64,000 nt of DNA, taken from contig CM067373.1 of NCBI GenBank assembly GCA_034401795.1, positions 86,213,023 through 86,277,022 on the forward strand, in the 5' to 3' direction. This document shows positions 1 to 11,547 of this stretch, piece after piece (within the stretch, counting starts at the first letter, position 1; the number at the start of each line of letters is the position of its first letter). The position numbers and the translations under genes are program-made. Below the pieces are notes generated by a model. That model saw only the letters and a list, made by a program, of their open reading frames with translations. It did not search any database and was not told where the DNA came from. Origin of the DNA: Chaetoderma sp. LZ-2023a (taxonomy: Eukaryota; Mollusca; Caudofoveata; Chaetodermatida; Chaetodermatidae).

Positions 1-196
1 CCAGTCACTGTCACTTATGGCCAGTTTTGCCAGACTGAATCAGCTACTCCTGGCTAATATCACACAAATGCACCACAATAGTATCACACTACATATCATT
101 ATCAAATCTATAGTCATCATATGGTAAAAATATTCCATAATTTGTCGAAAATATTCACTCATCCATAAAATGCTAGATTAGGGCAGATATCAGATA

Positions 197-407
197 TTAA
201 CCTTTTAACACTCACGCTGGCCAAAACGGCTTCTGAGTGGGTCTTAAGTCCATTTGCAGACCATGAGATGATTTTTGAAAATTTAGAACAGGCTTGATAA
301 CTGAGCCAGCCATTAGTGGTAAATTTCTAAAATAATCTCATGGTTTGCAGACATTTTCTATGAAAAGATTGAAATTTTCTTGAAAAATTTGAAGGTTAAA
401 GGGTTAA
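197..407. repeat. MITE-1 copy
   Basis: Palindromic element with TTAACC.TTTAACACT-type ends and a central CACTGGAATGACTGGCTCG foldback; here the centre is diverged (GAACAGGCTTGATAACTGAG). Confidence 0.75.
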
Positions 408-1149
408 TTTGTCTGGCATTCACAATAGAGCGTGCAGGATTTTCTGTAATTTGACAAACTAAGAAAATCAGAAAATGGATAACAATTTAAGTTATCATGG
501 TGAATATTTTGAAATTACTTTGTACATTCTTTCAGTTTTGTTCTAGGGCCATCTAACGCGGCACCACCTTCCAGTGAAAGTAATTTCAAAATATTTTACA
601 TAGCCACAAGTTTTCCTTCCCATAGCTGTGGGGATACAAATCGAACAGGACTAGGATTAACTTATACGTTATTGAGAATAATACTGACAACTTGATAATT
701 ATCATGAGTTATTTGTAGCCAATTCTCTCCCACTTGTGCAATTCTGAATGCCTCATCTGATCAATGAAGTCTGATGCATATGTTTATTCAAGGGATGCCC
801 AATTCTTCAATTTATAAATTCAAAAATCTGATTTTGTATGACATTAAACAGAAAAATTTGTTTGAATATTTTGAAATTAATTTGACTTAAGCAGCAAGAG
901 CTATTACATTAATTTGAAAATATTCAGCAGACTGATGCAGTATTTTATAAACAATATCTCCAATATGTGTGGTGTCCCAACATTGGCATTGATGGCATCA
1001 TGAAAAATCCGAGAAGCCATTTTCGGCTTTCCGAGTTGATAAACAACTTTCTTAATGCATTAAATGTGTGCAGGCAGTATTGCGATATTGATCACAGTGG
1101 GCATTTGCATGAGCTGTGATTCCACCACTGAACATTGGGACATGCAATA

Positions 1150-1155
1150 TCTATA

Positions 1156-1202
<47 letters not shown>
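1150..1202. repeat. (TA)n microsatellite
   Basis: Near-uninterrupted TA tract. Confidence 0.95.
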
Positions 1203-1390
1203 CGATTTACTACAACTTTTATGTTATATATGTCACGATATTGTCACTGTCTCGGGCAATAACACGCACCCGTATTTCAGATAGATACTGATCATGTATA
1301 TATAAGGCATTCACACAATGCTTCACATTGATCACATTCTCTAGTGAATATCCAGCAACAGATACAAAATGATTCCTGCAACCTAGGAAA

Positions 1391-1626
1391 CCCCTTAACC
1401 GACCAATTTGTTCAAGAAAATTTTAATTTTCTCATAGAAAATGTCGACTTGCCAACCAAGAAAATACTATTTTTGAAAATTTACCACTGGAATGACTAGT
1501 TCGGTTATCGAGCCAGTCATTCCAGTGGTATATTTTCAAAAATAGTCTTCTCTTGGTCTGCAAATCTATATTTCTCAAGACAACTGCAGACAGCGTTTTT
1601 GGCAGATATGAGTGTTAAAAGGTTAA
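1391..1626. repeat. MITE-1 copy
   Basis: Well-preserved palindrome; the centre TTATCGAGCCAGTCATTCCA pairs with the facing arm. Ends CCCTTAACC and GTGTTAAAAGGTTAA. Confidence 0.85.
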
Positions 1627-1737
1627 TACACATTTTTATAAAAAACATAAATAACTTAAAACATAATGACCAAGTACAAGAGTCTGCAAACTATACATTA
1701 ACATATAAATAGATAAATTTGGTCAAATATATCAAAA

Positions 1738-1905
1738 TATTTGTTTATTGAATGTCCAATTGCAGGCTAAGAGATGACTATTTAAAAAAATTTACCACTG
1801 GAATGACTGGCTTTGTTATTCTAGTTTAAAATTTTCAACAATGGTCCTCTCTTGGCCCATAAATGGACATTCATCACGACCACTGTAGAAGCTGGTTGTG
1901 GCCGT
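1738..1905. repeat. MITE-1 copy, truncated
   Basis: Central palindrome and both TGTCCA..TGCAGG arms present; outer ends lost. Confidence 0.75.
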
Positions 1906-2438
1906 CTTCACCAAGAAATAATATTTGGCTAAAAAAATTGACAATACAGTACAGCTCTGAAATAACTTAACATGTTTCCCAAAAAAAATTAAACAGCAGC
2001 AACACCTTCCAGCTAAATTGGTTTCAAAAAATTCAACAGCTAATCCATAAGATTCTCTTTACATAGAAATGTTAGAATTTCAGTGTTCAATGAGTTAACT
2101 TTCAATCACTTTTCCATGCCATATGAGAAGACATGCCAGCAGCTTTTCCACGATTTCTTGGAAATGATTCTAAACTTTGAGATTCCATGACTTTCCATGA
2201 CATGTACTAGCGCTGAATACGGTCTAGATATGAAGTGATAATGATTAGCACACATATTTTGTAATAGATCATGATACACCCACTATAAGTTGGAACTTAC
2301 TAAGACTACCAAGCATGTTTTCAATGCCACTTATCACCAACCCAACCAAGCTATTATAATCTTATTACGTCGACCCCTCCTACTAATAAACCCACACATG
2401 TACCGTGGCCCACATCTCCCTCTCGCGCACACACTCAC

Positions 2439-2598
2439 TCAGGCCATAAAGACAACAAATATAATGAAGAAGAATATTAGAACAGCAAAGATCTTAATCA
2501 TAAGCCATCGATTACTGGAAACTGACTGGAAATATTTGAGGATCTCGCTGTGCGCCGCTTCCACATTCATCTGAGCATCTTCTGTGTTAGCATCAATC
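2439..2598 (-). CDS. STX5: STX5 last exon: end of SNARE motif and membrane anchor
   Basis: A 160-bp coding part after the acceptor CATTAAG. It completes Arg, continues IDANTEDAQMNVEAAHSEIL, the conserved KYFQSVSSNRW junction and a hydrophobic anchor of about 20 residues ending FVVFMA, then stop TGA. IDANTEDAQM differs from the vertebrate IDENVLGAQL but the heptad spacing is kept. The 3' UTR extends below 2,439. Confidence 0.96.
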
Positions 2599-2779
2599 CT
2601 TAATGGAACAAATACACGCATTAAATTAAACATTGCTGTAATCAACTAGATGATATAAATCAAATAATCCCCACGCAACGGCAGCCATGTTCGTGGGATG
2701 ACATAATCCCACTGATTTGGATAGACATATGGAAGGATACACAGACAAATGGGAGCTAATAATCATAAACTAAGAAGTT

Positions 2780-3185
2780 TCATCACAATACTCCAAGCAA
2801 AAAGTTATTGAACGAAAACCCAAAATTTGCACGACGGACAGACACAAGGGTATGGACGGATGGAGGGACGAGCTGACTGACCCACAAAATAATGGACATT
2901 TCTCTAGAAACATAGACTATGTTCCCATGAAGTTTCGTCACAATACTCCAAGAAAAAATAAAGTTATTGAACGAAAGCCCAAAATTTGCATGGACGGACG
3001 GACACAAATTCAGAGACAAAGGGATGGATGGATAGAGGGACGAGCTGACTGACCCACAAAATAATGTACAGTTCCCTAGTACCATAGCCAACGTTCCCAT
3101 GAAGTTTCCTCACAATACTCCAAGTAAAAGTAGTTATTGAAAGAAAACCTGTGTGTGACGGATGGACGGAAGCGAAAACACAAGA
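2780..3185. repeat. Degenerate tandem repeat, unit about 155-170 bp
   Basis: Three units, each with CACAATACTCCAAG..AAA.GTTATTGAACGAAA, a run of GACGGACGGACA-type sequence, and GACCCACAAAATAATG. Confidence 0.75.
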
Positions 3186-3224
3186 ATTCCGCGGAATTAA
3201 ATGTCTCGCCTGTCTCGTGTTTGT

Positions 3225-3900
3225 CATAGTGGCATTGACCTTATGACCTCCCTGTTATCATGCTGCTTCCTAACATTATAGGTAACCATGTATCCAAGTT
3301 TAGTTCCCATACGATTAACCGAACCTGAAATATAAATGATTTGCAGAATGGAAAAACTTAAGGTTGAAAAAGCAGAAGTCAAATAGCAATATTAGAATAG
3401 CCTTGACCTTTGACCTGGTGATCTCCATGTCACCATCCTGTATCCTCTTGGCATAAACAACCATGTATCAAAGTTGTGCTCCATTAGGGTTAAGCAGTCC
3501 CAAAATATAACCAGATAACTTAAATAAGCCTAAAAAATTAACTTTGAAGAATAATAATAAAGTTTTGTAGAGGGCAGAATAACCTTGACTTTCAATGTTG
3601 TGACTTCAGTATCAACATGCTGCTTCCTAACATTATAGGTAACAATGTATCCAAGTTTAGTTCCAATAGGATTAACCAATCCTGACAGATAAGCTAAGTT
3701 TTGTTAAATGCAAAAACTTAACATTGAATTTTGTATCAAGGTCACACTGACCTTGACCTTTGACTGTGTGACCTCATTATCATCATGCTGCTTCCTAATA
3801 GTATAGGTAACCACATAGCCAAGTTTAGTTGCAATAGGCTTAACGAAGCCTGAAATATAAGCTGAAGTTTAGCTAAACGCAAAAACATAATGTTGAACAA
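3225..3900. repeat. Degenerate tandem repeat, unit about 170-180 bp
   Basis: Four units with TGACCTTTGACC-type blocks, CATGCTGCTTCCTAACATTATAGG, and ACCATGTATCCAAGTTTAGTT. It looks like an older, diverged relative of the 181-bp array further right. Confidence 0.7.
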
Positions 3901-3989
3901 GAGCTCTGCAAACGGCGCATACTACCCTGCCATGATGACAAGCCAATTAAAGAAAGCTATCAGAAAATATTTATTTCTTCCTCAGCCCC

Positions 3990-5350
3990 ATCAGACCAGC
4001 AATCCTTATGAAGTGTCAAAGCGATCCACTAAACGGTCAAGGAGGTATCGTCCAGAAACCAATTTTCAACATGGCTGCCGCTGACTGGCGGCCATATTAG
4101 ATTTTGGATTATTGTAAATTTTGATAAGTTTCTTCACCATACATATTCCAACGACCGTAGGAAGTGATCCAATAAATGACATCCAGAAAGCAACTTTCAA
4201 GATGACAGCCCATGGCTGGCAGCCATCTTGGAATTCGGATTATCGTCAATTTCGATAGGTTTCTTCTCCACACAGTCAAATCACCCTATGAAATTTCAAA
4301 GGGATCCGATAAACGGCAACGGAGTTATCATTTGGAAACCAATTTTGAAGATGGCCACCGGTGGTTAGCAACCATCTTGGAGTTTGTATCATTGTCAATC
4401 TCGATAGGTTTCTTCCCCAGAGGTAGTCGAACCACCCTATGCAATTTCATAGCGATCTGATAAACGATAACAGAGTTATCATCTGGAAACCAATTTTCAA
4501 GATGGCCACCGGTGGCTGGCGATCATCTTGGATTTCAGATCATTGTTGATTTCGATAGGTTTCTTCCTCAGACCTAGTCCAACCACTCTATGAAGGTTCA
4601 AAGCGATCCGATAAACGGTAACGGAGTTATCATCTAGAAACCACCAATTTTCAAGATGCACACCGGTGGCTGGCAGCCATCTTGGATTTTGGATCATTGT
4701 CAATCTCAATGGGTTTCTTCCCCAGAGGTAGTCCAACCACCCTATGAACTTTCATAGCGATCCGATAAACGATAACGGAGTTATCATCTGGAAACCAATT
4801 TTCAAGATGGCCACCGGTGGCTGGCGGCCATCTTGGATTTCGGATCATCATCGAATTCGATAGGTTTCTTCCGCAGACCTAGTCCAACCACTCTATGAAG
4901 TTTCAAAGCGATCCGATAAACGGTAACAGAGTTATCATCCAGAAACCAATTTTAAAGATGGCTACCGGTGGCTGGCAGCCATCTTGGACTTTGGATCATC
5001 GTCAGTTTTGATAAGTTTCTTCCCCAGTCCTAGTCCAACCACTCCATGAAGTTTCAAAACGATCCGATAAAGGGTAACGGAGATATCATTCGGAAACCAA
5101 TTTTCAAGATGGCCGCCGGTGTCTGGTGGCCATCTTGGATTTCGGATCATCGTTGATTTCAATAGTTTCTTCCCCAGGCCTAGTCCCACCACCCTATGAA
5201 GTTTCAATGAGATCCGACAAACGGTAACAAAGTTATCATCCGGCAACCATTTTTCAAGATGGCCGCCGGTGGCTGGCGGCCATCTTGGACTTCGGATCAT
5301 CGTCGATTTCGATGTTTCTTCCCAAGACCTAGTCCAACCACCCTATGAAG
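3990..5350. repeat. Tandem satellite, unit about 151 bp, with YY1-like palindrome
   Basis: About nine units. The landmark GATGGCCACCGGTGGCTGGC recurs near 4,351, 4,501, 4,655, 4,805, 4,957, 5,108 and 5,259. Each unit has CAAGATGGCCGCC facing GGCGGCCATCTTG across a short spacer. Confidence 0.85.
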
Positions 5351-6425
5351 TTTCGCAAACTTAACGTAAAACATTAACAAAGATTATACTGTGACCTTTG
5401 ACCCCCATAACCTTGACCTCGTGATGTCTGCATCAGCATGCTGCTTCCGTTAAATGTAAATCACCATGTACCCAAGTTTGGTTCCAATTGGATAAGGAAT
5501 TGTTGGGATATAAGGCAATAACTTTTGTTTAACGCAAAAACTTAACATAAAATATTAACAAAGATTATACCGTGAACTTTGACTCCATAAATTTGACCTC
5601 ATGATGCCTGCTGCATCAGCATGCTGCTTCCTTTCGATGTATATCTCCATGTACCCAAGTTTAGTTCCAATTGGATCAGGCATTGTTGAGATATAAGACA
5701 ATAACTTTTGTTTAACGCAAAAACTTAACGTAAAATATTAACAAAGATTGTACCATGACGTTTGACCGCCATAACATTGAACGCATGATGCCTGCATCAG
5801 TGTGCTGCTTCCTTTCGATGTATATCTCCATGTATCCAAGTTTGGTTCCAATTGGATTAGGCATTGCTGAGATATAAGACAATAACTTTTGTTTAACGCA
5901 AAAACTTAACGTAAAATATTAACAAAGATTATACTGTGACCTTTGACCCTATAACCTTGACATCATGGCCGCTTCATCAGTGGGCTGCTTCCAATCAATG
6001 TATATCACCATGTACCCAAGTTTGGTTCCAATTGGATCAGGCATTGCTGAGACATAAGGCAATAACTTTTGTTTAATGCAAAAACTTAACGTAAAATAGT
6101 AACAAAGATTAAACTGTGACCTTTGACCCCCATAACCTTGATCGCATGATGTCTGCATCAGCATGCTGCTTCCTTTTGATGTATATCACCATGTACCCAA
6201 GTTTGGTTCCAATTGCATCAGGCATTGCTGAGATATAAGGCAATTACTTTTGTTTAACGCAAAAACTTAACGTAAAATATTAACAAAGATTATACTGTAA
6301 CCTTTGATGCCTGTAACCTTGACCTCATGGTCTTTTTATAGGTGGGCTGCTTCCTTTTGATGTATATTACTATGCACCCCAGTTTGGTTCCAACTGGATC
6401 AGGCATTGCTGAGATATAAACTTAA
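5345..6425. repeat. Tandem satellite, unit about 181 bp, with DR1-like motif
   Basis: About six units. ACTTTTGTTTAACGC recurs near 5,521, 5,704, 5,885, 6,065 and 6,246. Most units contain TGACCTTTGACC or a one-base variant. It directly abuts the 151-bp satellite. Confidence 0.88.
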
Positions 6426-6585
6426 CTTAAAAGTTTACGCTGCTGCCAGAAAAGTCATACCTATGTCTTGATCCTGCTTCGCAGGCAAGACAATAATCCC
6501 CCAGCTTTTCGCTAAAGCGGGGGGGGGGATAAATATATTACAATCAAACCTTCCTAGATCAGGGATGACCCAGAATTGCTAGAAA

Positions 6586-6810
6586 TTAACCCTTTAACGG
6601 TCACATTTTCTCATGAAATTCAAAATATTTGCTTATTGAATGTCCATTTGCAGGCCAAGAGAACTTTTTGAAAATTTATCACTGGAATGACTGGCTCGAT
6701 TATCGAGCCAGGCATTCCAGTGGCAAATTTTCAAAAACAGTCTTCTCTTGACCTGCAAATGGACATTCCCAAGACCACTGCAGAGGCCGGTTTGACCAGT
6801 AAAGGGTTAA
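6586..6810. repeat. MITE-1 copy
   Basis: Full-length, TTAACCCTTTAAC to AAAGGGTTAA, the best example of matched ends; TTAA on both borders. Confidence 0.88.
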
Positions 6811-6869
6811 ACATTGATCTCATTATCCATACAAGATACATATGGACTACTGCTTTAGGACAGCAACAG

Positions 6870-7252
6870 AGGAATCCAGTTTTAGCTATGCCCCACCCAT
6901 CTTTAGCTAAGACGCACCGACACATCATCCGTGTTGGGTCGATCGATCCCTGAATTCCCTGACTATCAACTTCAAGAAAACTATAAAGCTAAGCTGTTGA
7001 ATATTTTGAAACTAATTTGACTGGGTGCTGTTGCTGCCAGTGCCCAGTAAAATTAGTTTCAAAATATTCAGCAGCATGTTTAGTAAATAGTAAAGATATA
7101 CAATTCATACACCAACGCTTAATCCGTCATCAATTAAGCATTCGTGATGAACTTAGTTACGTCATTCATGACGTTATTGATTATGACGTTATCCTGCATG
7201 TCATGTAGTTGATTATGATGTCATATGATCGATGGATAAACTGGAATCCTCC
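6870..7252. repeat. MITE-2 copy
   Basis: Full copy: GGAATCCAGTTTTAGC end, CCCCACCC block, GTTGAATATTTTGAAACTAA foldback core, ATGACGTCAT-type blocks, and AAACTGGAATCC end. Confidence 0.85.
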
Positions 7253-7678
7253 AATATTGAATCATGTAAAAATACTTGCGAAAAGCTGAAATCAATATCT
7301 TACCCTAGCACAGAGACAGGAAATGACAGCTGTATTGACAGTAAAGAAGCTTAAGTAACAAAGAACTGGCATTTCAATTAACACATGCAGCCTGCCATGC
7401 ATTCAATCTAACTCCCAATATCAAAATTTTTGCTAAAATGATAGATTAACTTAGTCAGCAACAACTATCAGTCAAATAAATTTCAAACTAGGATGTGCAG
7501 TCGCTAGCTCACCATCGTAAATCACCACGCTTCCACCAACTTTGCCCGTCACCCATTTCCAAACACATCACACCACAACGCTACAACGGTGACAGAGCCT
7601 AATCGTCTCACAATCCACAATTATCTGAGTATCTCACATACCAAATTTGGTGGAATTCCGCGAAATTTGGCATTCCAC

Positions 7679-7698
7679 ACACACCACACCACACCACA

Positions 7699-7776
<78 letters not shown>
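7679..7776. repeat. ACACC / (CA)n microsatellite
   Basis: A CACACC-type start followed by pure CA with one break. Confidence 0.95.
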
Positions 7777-7777
<1 letters not shown>

Positions 7778-8004
7778 CAGGCTCTCCAACCATCACCAAA
7801 TCTATCCTGCGATACTCGAATTATAAGGAGGAAAGTTAAAGAATTAATTAGAAATTGCATAGATAATATGTCACAATAAGGGAGACCAACCATGGGAGAT
7901 CTTTGGAAGAGTTACTTCCCTTAAAATAAGTTTGTTGGCACATTACAATTTCATGAATTTTTCTGAGAGTGAATGTACCATAAGACACAAATTCTTTTTA
8001 AAGA

Positions 8005-8233
8005 CCTTTAATGTTCAAGCCTGCCAAAACCAGTCTTTGCAGTGGCCTTGAGAAATGTCCATTTGCAGGCCAAGATAAGATTATCTTTGACACTATCATT
8101 GGAATGACATGTCAGGCTATCGAGCCAGGCATTCCAGCTGTAACTTAAAAAACATTCTTCTCTTGGCCTGCAAATAAACATTTCTCAAGAACATCGCAAA
8201 AGTGTTTTTGCTGGCTTCTGTGATTAACAGGTA
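8005..8233. repeat. MITE-1 copy
   Basis: Diverged full-length copy, 220 bp downstream of the STX5 exon h donor. Confidence 0.8.
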
Positions 8234-8307
8234 ATCTGCAGCAGGCTTAATTCTCAAAGACCAGAAACTATGACAAATTCTCTATCATATAAGGAATTTT
8301 TTCTGCT

Positions 8308-8372
8308 AAATATTTTGAAACTAATTTTACTGGAAGTTGTTGCAGCTGTTAGTTTCAAAATATTCAACACCT
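8308..8372. repeat. MITE-2-like foldback core
   Basis: AAATATTTTGAAACTAATTT facing TTAGTTTCAAAATATTCAAC across about 20 bp; 80 bp from exon h. Similar solo cores lie near 501-600, 862-925, 36,688-36,775 and 37,525-37,575. Confidence 0.7.
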
Positions 8373-8453
8373 TTCCTGTATGAGTTTCTTGAAATAGACA
8401 CGCTGGAATGTCAAGGATTAAAGGGTTAATCTGTGGTCAGATTCAAAGCTTAC

Positions 8454-8575
8454 CTCTGGACCATTTCCTCCTGTTCCTTTACCATATGCGCTAGCTGGGT
8501 AAATATACCACCTAATTCAACTATTGTCGATTCTATATTCTGCATCGTCTCCGCTCGACTCTGTATGTATGAATC
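8454..8575 (-). CDS. STX5: STX5 exon h: central SNARE motif, DSYIQSRAETMQNIESTIVE...
   Basis: A 122-bp exon: acceptor TTTGCAG, donor AG/GTAAGC. Forty codons plus two bases (Arg is completed by G of the last exon). It contains the zero-layer glutamine region GGIFTQLAHMV and KEQEEMVQ. It lies between two MITE copies, each within about 250 bp. Confidence 0.96.
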
Positions 8576-8655
8576 CTGCAAAGTAAACATAGGCATGGTT
8601 AGAATGAGGCATATACTGTATGGACTGATTAGCCCTGTGATAATCTAGTCTAAAT

Positions 8656-8854
8656 TTAACCTTTTAATGGTCAAGTCGACCAAAAGACCAGCGTCTGACG
8701 TGGTATTGAGGAATGCCCATTTGCAGGAAAATAGAAGGCTACTTATGAAAATTGACCAATGAAATGCCTGGCTCAATAAATGAGCCTGCAAATGACACTT
8801 CAAAGAGCAAATATTTTGATGTTCCTGACAAATTTTGACCATGAAAATGTTAAT
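8656..8854. repeat. MITE-1 copy, diverged
   Basis: Recognised by TTAACCTTTTAATGGTCAAG, CCCATTTGCAGG and GCCTGGCTCAATAAATGAGCC; 80 bp upstream of the exon h acceptor. Confidence 0.7.
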
Positions 8855-9118
8855 ACGAGTTATATTCAACATGAGCTGGTAGATGCAGACTGGTTTTGGG
8901 TTTAAAAATCTACCATTTTGTTTGTCTAATTTACATTATCAGCTATGGGAAGCAAACTTGCATATTTAAAGTGTATATACTCACATAATTTTGATATGCA
9001 TTTATTTTACACATATAAGTAATGACAAAGCACATACACTAATAATGAAGCGAAAAACACAAATTTGAGAATTCCTAAGACACAAATTCTGATTTCACTG
9101 TTTTCAGTCCTACCGATG

Positions 9119-9451
9119 GAGGAATCCAGTTATTGCATCCTTTGCACCACCACCCCATCCACAAACACCCCCCCCCCCCATCTCTAGCTAAGATCCATCC
9201 ATGCTTCGCCCGTGTTGGGATTGATCAGCAACAGCGGCTAGTCAAATTAGTTTTAAAATATTCAACAGAATGTTTATTAAATAGTAAAGATATACAATTC
9301 GTACAACGTTTAGTCCGTCATCAAGTAAGCGTTCGTTATAGACTTACTACGTCATTCATGACATAATTGATTATGACATCATCCTACATGTCACGTAGTT
9401 AGTTGATTAAGATGTTAGATATAATTGATGGATAAACTGTAATCCTCCATT
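9119..9451. repeat. MITE-2 copy
   Basis: Same order, one core arm lost, ending GATAAACTGTAATCCTCC; it lies just outside B1. Confidence 0.78.
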
Positions 9452-9583
9452 GTTGTTCTTACTGCATTGATATCACTAGTGTTGTGGTCACTCAGCCAAC
9501 CCCCCCCCCCCATGGGAAGCAATAGTAAGCAAGGTACACACCGCATCAAAAAAGCATCCACTTTTGTTTCTACGAGAATTGTT

Positions 9584-9727
9584 AATACTTACCAGATGTA
9601 CTATTATGATAATGTCTATTATCCAGTCTAGCTCAAAATAAACAATTAAAAACTCTGCACCCTCCTGGTCCTGCCCATACTGTGTCCGGGAATTACCATA
9701 GCCCCAGGTACCGAGTCAATTCCCAAT
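9584..9727 (-). repeat. B1 left inverted terminal repeat
   Basis: About 144 bp, inverted relative to 21,599-21,741. It starts at AATACTTACCAG and includes the block reading CCCATACTGTGTCCGG. The outermost 36 bp at this end are unique to it and recur, inverted, in the first half of the ICR. Confidence 0.85.
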
Positions 9728-9800
9728 TCATTTTATATTTGCCTTGACAAATAGCGTAAGCATCTCAGCCTCACCTCAGCGGGGTGGCTGAGGCAGGGCC

Positions 9801-9900
9801 ATAGTACATCTGTTAAGTATTAACAATTCTTGTAAAAACAAAAGTGGATGCTTTTTTTATTCTACTTCGAATAATACTTACCAGATGTACTATTATGATA
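9801..9900 (-). repeat. B1 internal complementary region (ICR)
   Basis: The first half is complementary to the left extremity of B1 and the second half to the right extremity, joined through a T-rich stretch. This is the DIRS1-type arrangement thought to template end completion during formation of the circular intermediate. Confidence 0.8.
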
Positions 9901-10509
9901 AACTCCCGATTTCGACAGCCAAGAACATCCGGTGGGAGGAGGTGAGGCTCGAACCAGCTCTCAACTACCATCCGACAGAGAAGGTTGAGACGAGACTAGA
10001 ACCCTGACATACGCTTGGGTTCCGCCATCTGACCCATAGAGTGCTAAACTTCCATGGTCTAGACCGCGGCCCCCCCCCCCTTATTTGTCCCCATAAATTC
10101 CAGAGGGCTGTCAAAAAGGGAAAGCAACACCCACCAGACCCGTGTCAGCCCCAAGTCTCCGCTAGGGCAGTCCAGTAGAGTGCAAAGAAGCTACTACAAC
10201 TTCTAATTTTGAAAAAACTCAGTATATCGATTAGATTTTCAAATTGGAATGAGTCTAATGTCTGTTGCAAAGAATAAGATACTCTTGAACCAGACTATTT
10301 ACTTAGTCAGTCTGGTAAATCGACTGTAAGTAAACTAATATTAGTCACTTAATTAAGGTAAACACTCATCCTTTTGAGTGCTTGGCCTTTCTTGTTCATC
10401 ACATGAGCGTCGCCAAATCCACGGTCATTCTCGGATCATGTGCATAACCATTGTTCAGTGCATGTGGAAGAACCTTGCGATGTGTGCGAAATAGTGGTTG
10501 GATGTGGCT

Positions 10510-11547
10510 TTAGTTAAGATTCGATAAATTGGCCACGGCTACCGGATTAAGTGCTCTGGAGATATTGCGAAGGTAGAAATCAGTGAATGATGACTCGGCA
10601 TGCCATTGTGCTACAGACATCACCTCCTGTAATGAGACACCCTTATAAAGGGCCGATGCTGCTGCTAGTACTCGGACCTGGTGGGCGTCCGCACGATCAA
10701 TCTGCTTTCCTGTAGTCATTTTGTGCGACATCTGAATAGCATCGACTATCCAACGAGAAATGGTGTCTTTCGAGGCGCGCAAATGAGGAGCTTTGAAACA
10801 TAACCACAGAGATTTCGGGTCATTTCTCCACTCCTCAGTACGTTTCTTATACATTTTCAGACATCTGACAGGACACCAAGAAGAAGAGTTTGGGTCATGT
10901 CTAATTAAATTTGGCAAATTGATCGGCTGTCCTGGATATTTAAGTAACTGATTCTTTGCCAGGAAACAAAGACGTGGAAGTAGTCTTAAACCTTCACCCG
11001 TGATGACAAAACGGTCTTGTTCGGCAGAAAGCGCATGTATTTCGCTTCTCCTTTTCGCCGACGCTGCTGCAACCAAGAAAACCGATTTAATAGTTAACAG
11101 TTTAATATCTGTAGATCTAATTGGTTCAAAGGGAACATGCCCTAAAACTTGTAGAACAAGAGATAGATTCCATGCTGGGATAGAAATTGGCTGTCTAGGT
11201 CGCAAATTGCTCATTCCTTTAATAACTTCATTTAAAGTGTCATTCTCCACTCCTACAATGGCCAGACTGGGAACGACTGAAGCTAATGCAGACTTATATG
11301 CTGCTAGGGTTGAAGGTACAAGTTTGTCAACTTCGTATAGATGACAGATAAAATCTGCTACGTGGTGAACAGATGCAGAAAAGGGATCAATATCTCTTTC
11401 CTTACACCACTCTGCAAGTTTGTTGATTCTATAATTATATGTCTTGGTGGTTGACCTTCTTGCTGAAGCGACAAACTTCGCTGCTTGCTCAGAAAAGCCA
11501 CCCTTAATTGCCCGCTGCTTGATAACATCCATGCTGCTTGATAACAT
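10510..11547 (-). CDS. B1 tyrosine recombinase (YR), frame broken upstream
   Basis: A 345-codon frame with the DIRS YR domain: SAKRRSEIHALS (first catalytic Arg), HQVR (HxxR), AQWH and FTDFYL (nucleophile Tyr). The upstream YR linker continues in another frame (to about 12,110) because the 19-bp unit at 11,515-11,533 is tandemly repeated at 11,534-11,552, so the ATG at 11,547 lies within the duplication. The catalytic core itself has no stop. By eye it differs from the B2 protein at about 47 of 330 residues. Confidence 0.8.
   Translation of the reverse strand: MLSSSMDVIKQRAIKGGFSEQAAKFVASARRSTTKTYNYRINKLAEWCKERDIDPFSASVHHVADFICHLYEVDKLVPSTLAAYKSALASVVPSLAIVGVENDTLNEVIKGMSNLRPRQPISIPAWNLSLVLQVLGHVPFEPIRSTDIKLLTIKSVFLVAAASAKRRSEIHALSAEQDRFVITGEGLRLLPRLCFLAKNQLLKYPGQPINLPNLIRHDPNSSSWCPVRCLKMYKKRTEEWRNDPKSLWLCFKAPHLRASKDTISRWIVDAIQMSHKMTTGKQIDRADAHQVRVLAAASALYKGVSLQEVMSVAQWHAESSFTDFYLRNISRALNPVAVANLSNLN

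Larger units (their letters stand above)
1..2438. other. STX5 3' UTR and downstream sequence, repeat-rich
   Basis: No gene was recognised. The stretch holds three MITE-1 copies (197-407, 1,391-1,626, 1,738-1,905), foldback cores of MITE-2 near 501-600 and 862-925, a TA microsatellite, and at 1,944-1,972 a sequence like the terminal repeat of the 28.45-kb element. The nearest minus-strand AATAAA is at about 1,743-1,748, inside a MITE copy; whether it ends the STX5 mRNA cannot be told. Confidence 0.5.
2599..8453 (-). other. STX5 intron 8 (5.9 kb), satellite-rich
   Basis: The intron holds four tandem arrays (2.78-6.42 kb), MITE-1 copies at 6,586-6,810 and 8,005-8,233, a complete MITE-2 at 6,870-7,252, a CA/ACACC microsatellite and a MITE-2 foldback core at 8,308-8,372. 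No coding sequence was recognised. Confidence 0.8.

Noticed and set aside
4497-5300. Minus-strand ORFs with repeated NPRWPPATGGHLENW
   Set aside because: The repeated peptide follows exactly the 151-bp satellite unit, and frames end at random units; no start or splice support.
3990-6425. CRISPR-like array
   Set aside because: Units are long (151 and 181 bp), contiguous and without unique spacers, and the genome is eukaryotic. These are ordinary satellites.
7589-7893. ORFs across the ACACC/CA repeat on both strands
   Set aside because: They are products of the dinucleotide repeat (THTHTH or VCVCVC) with no other support.
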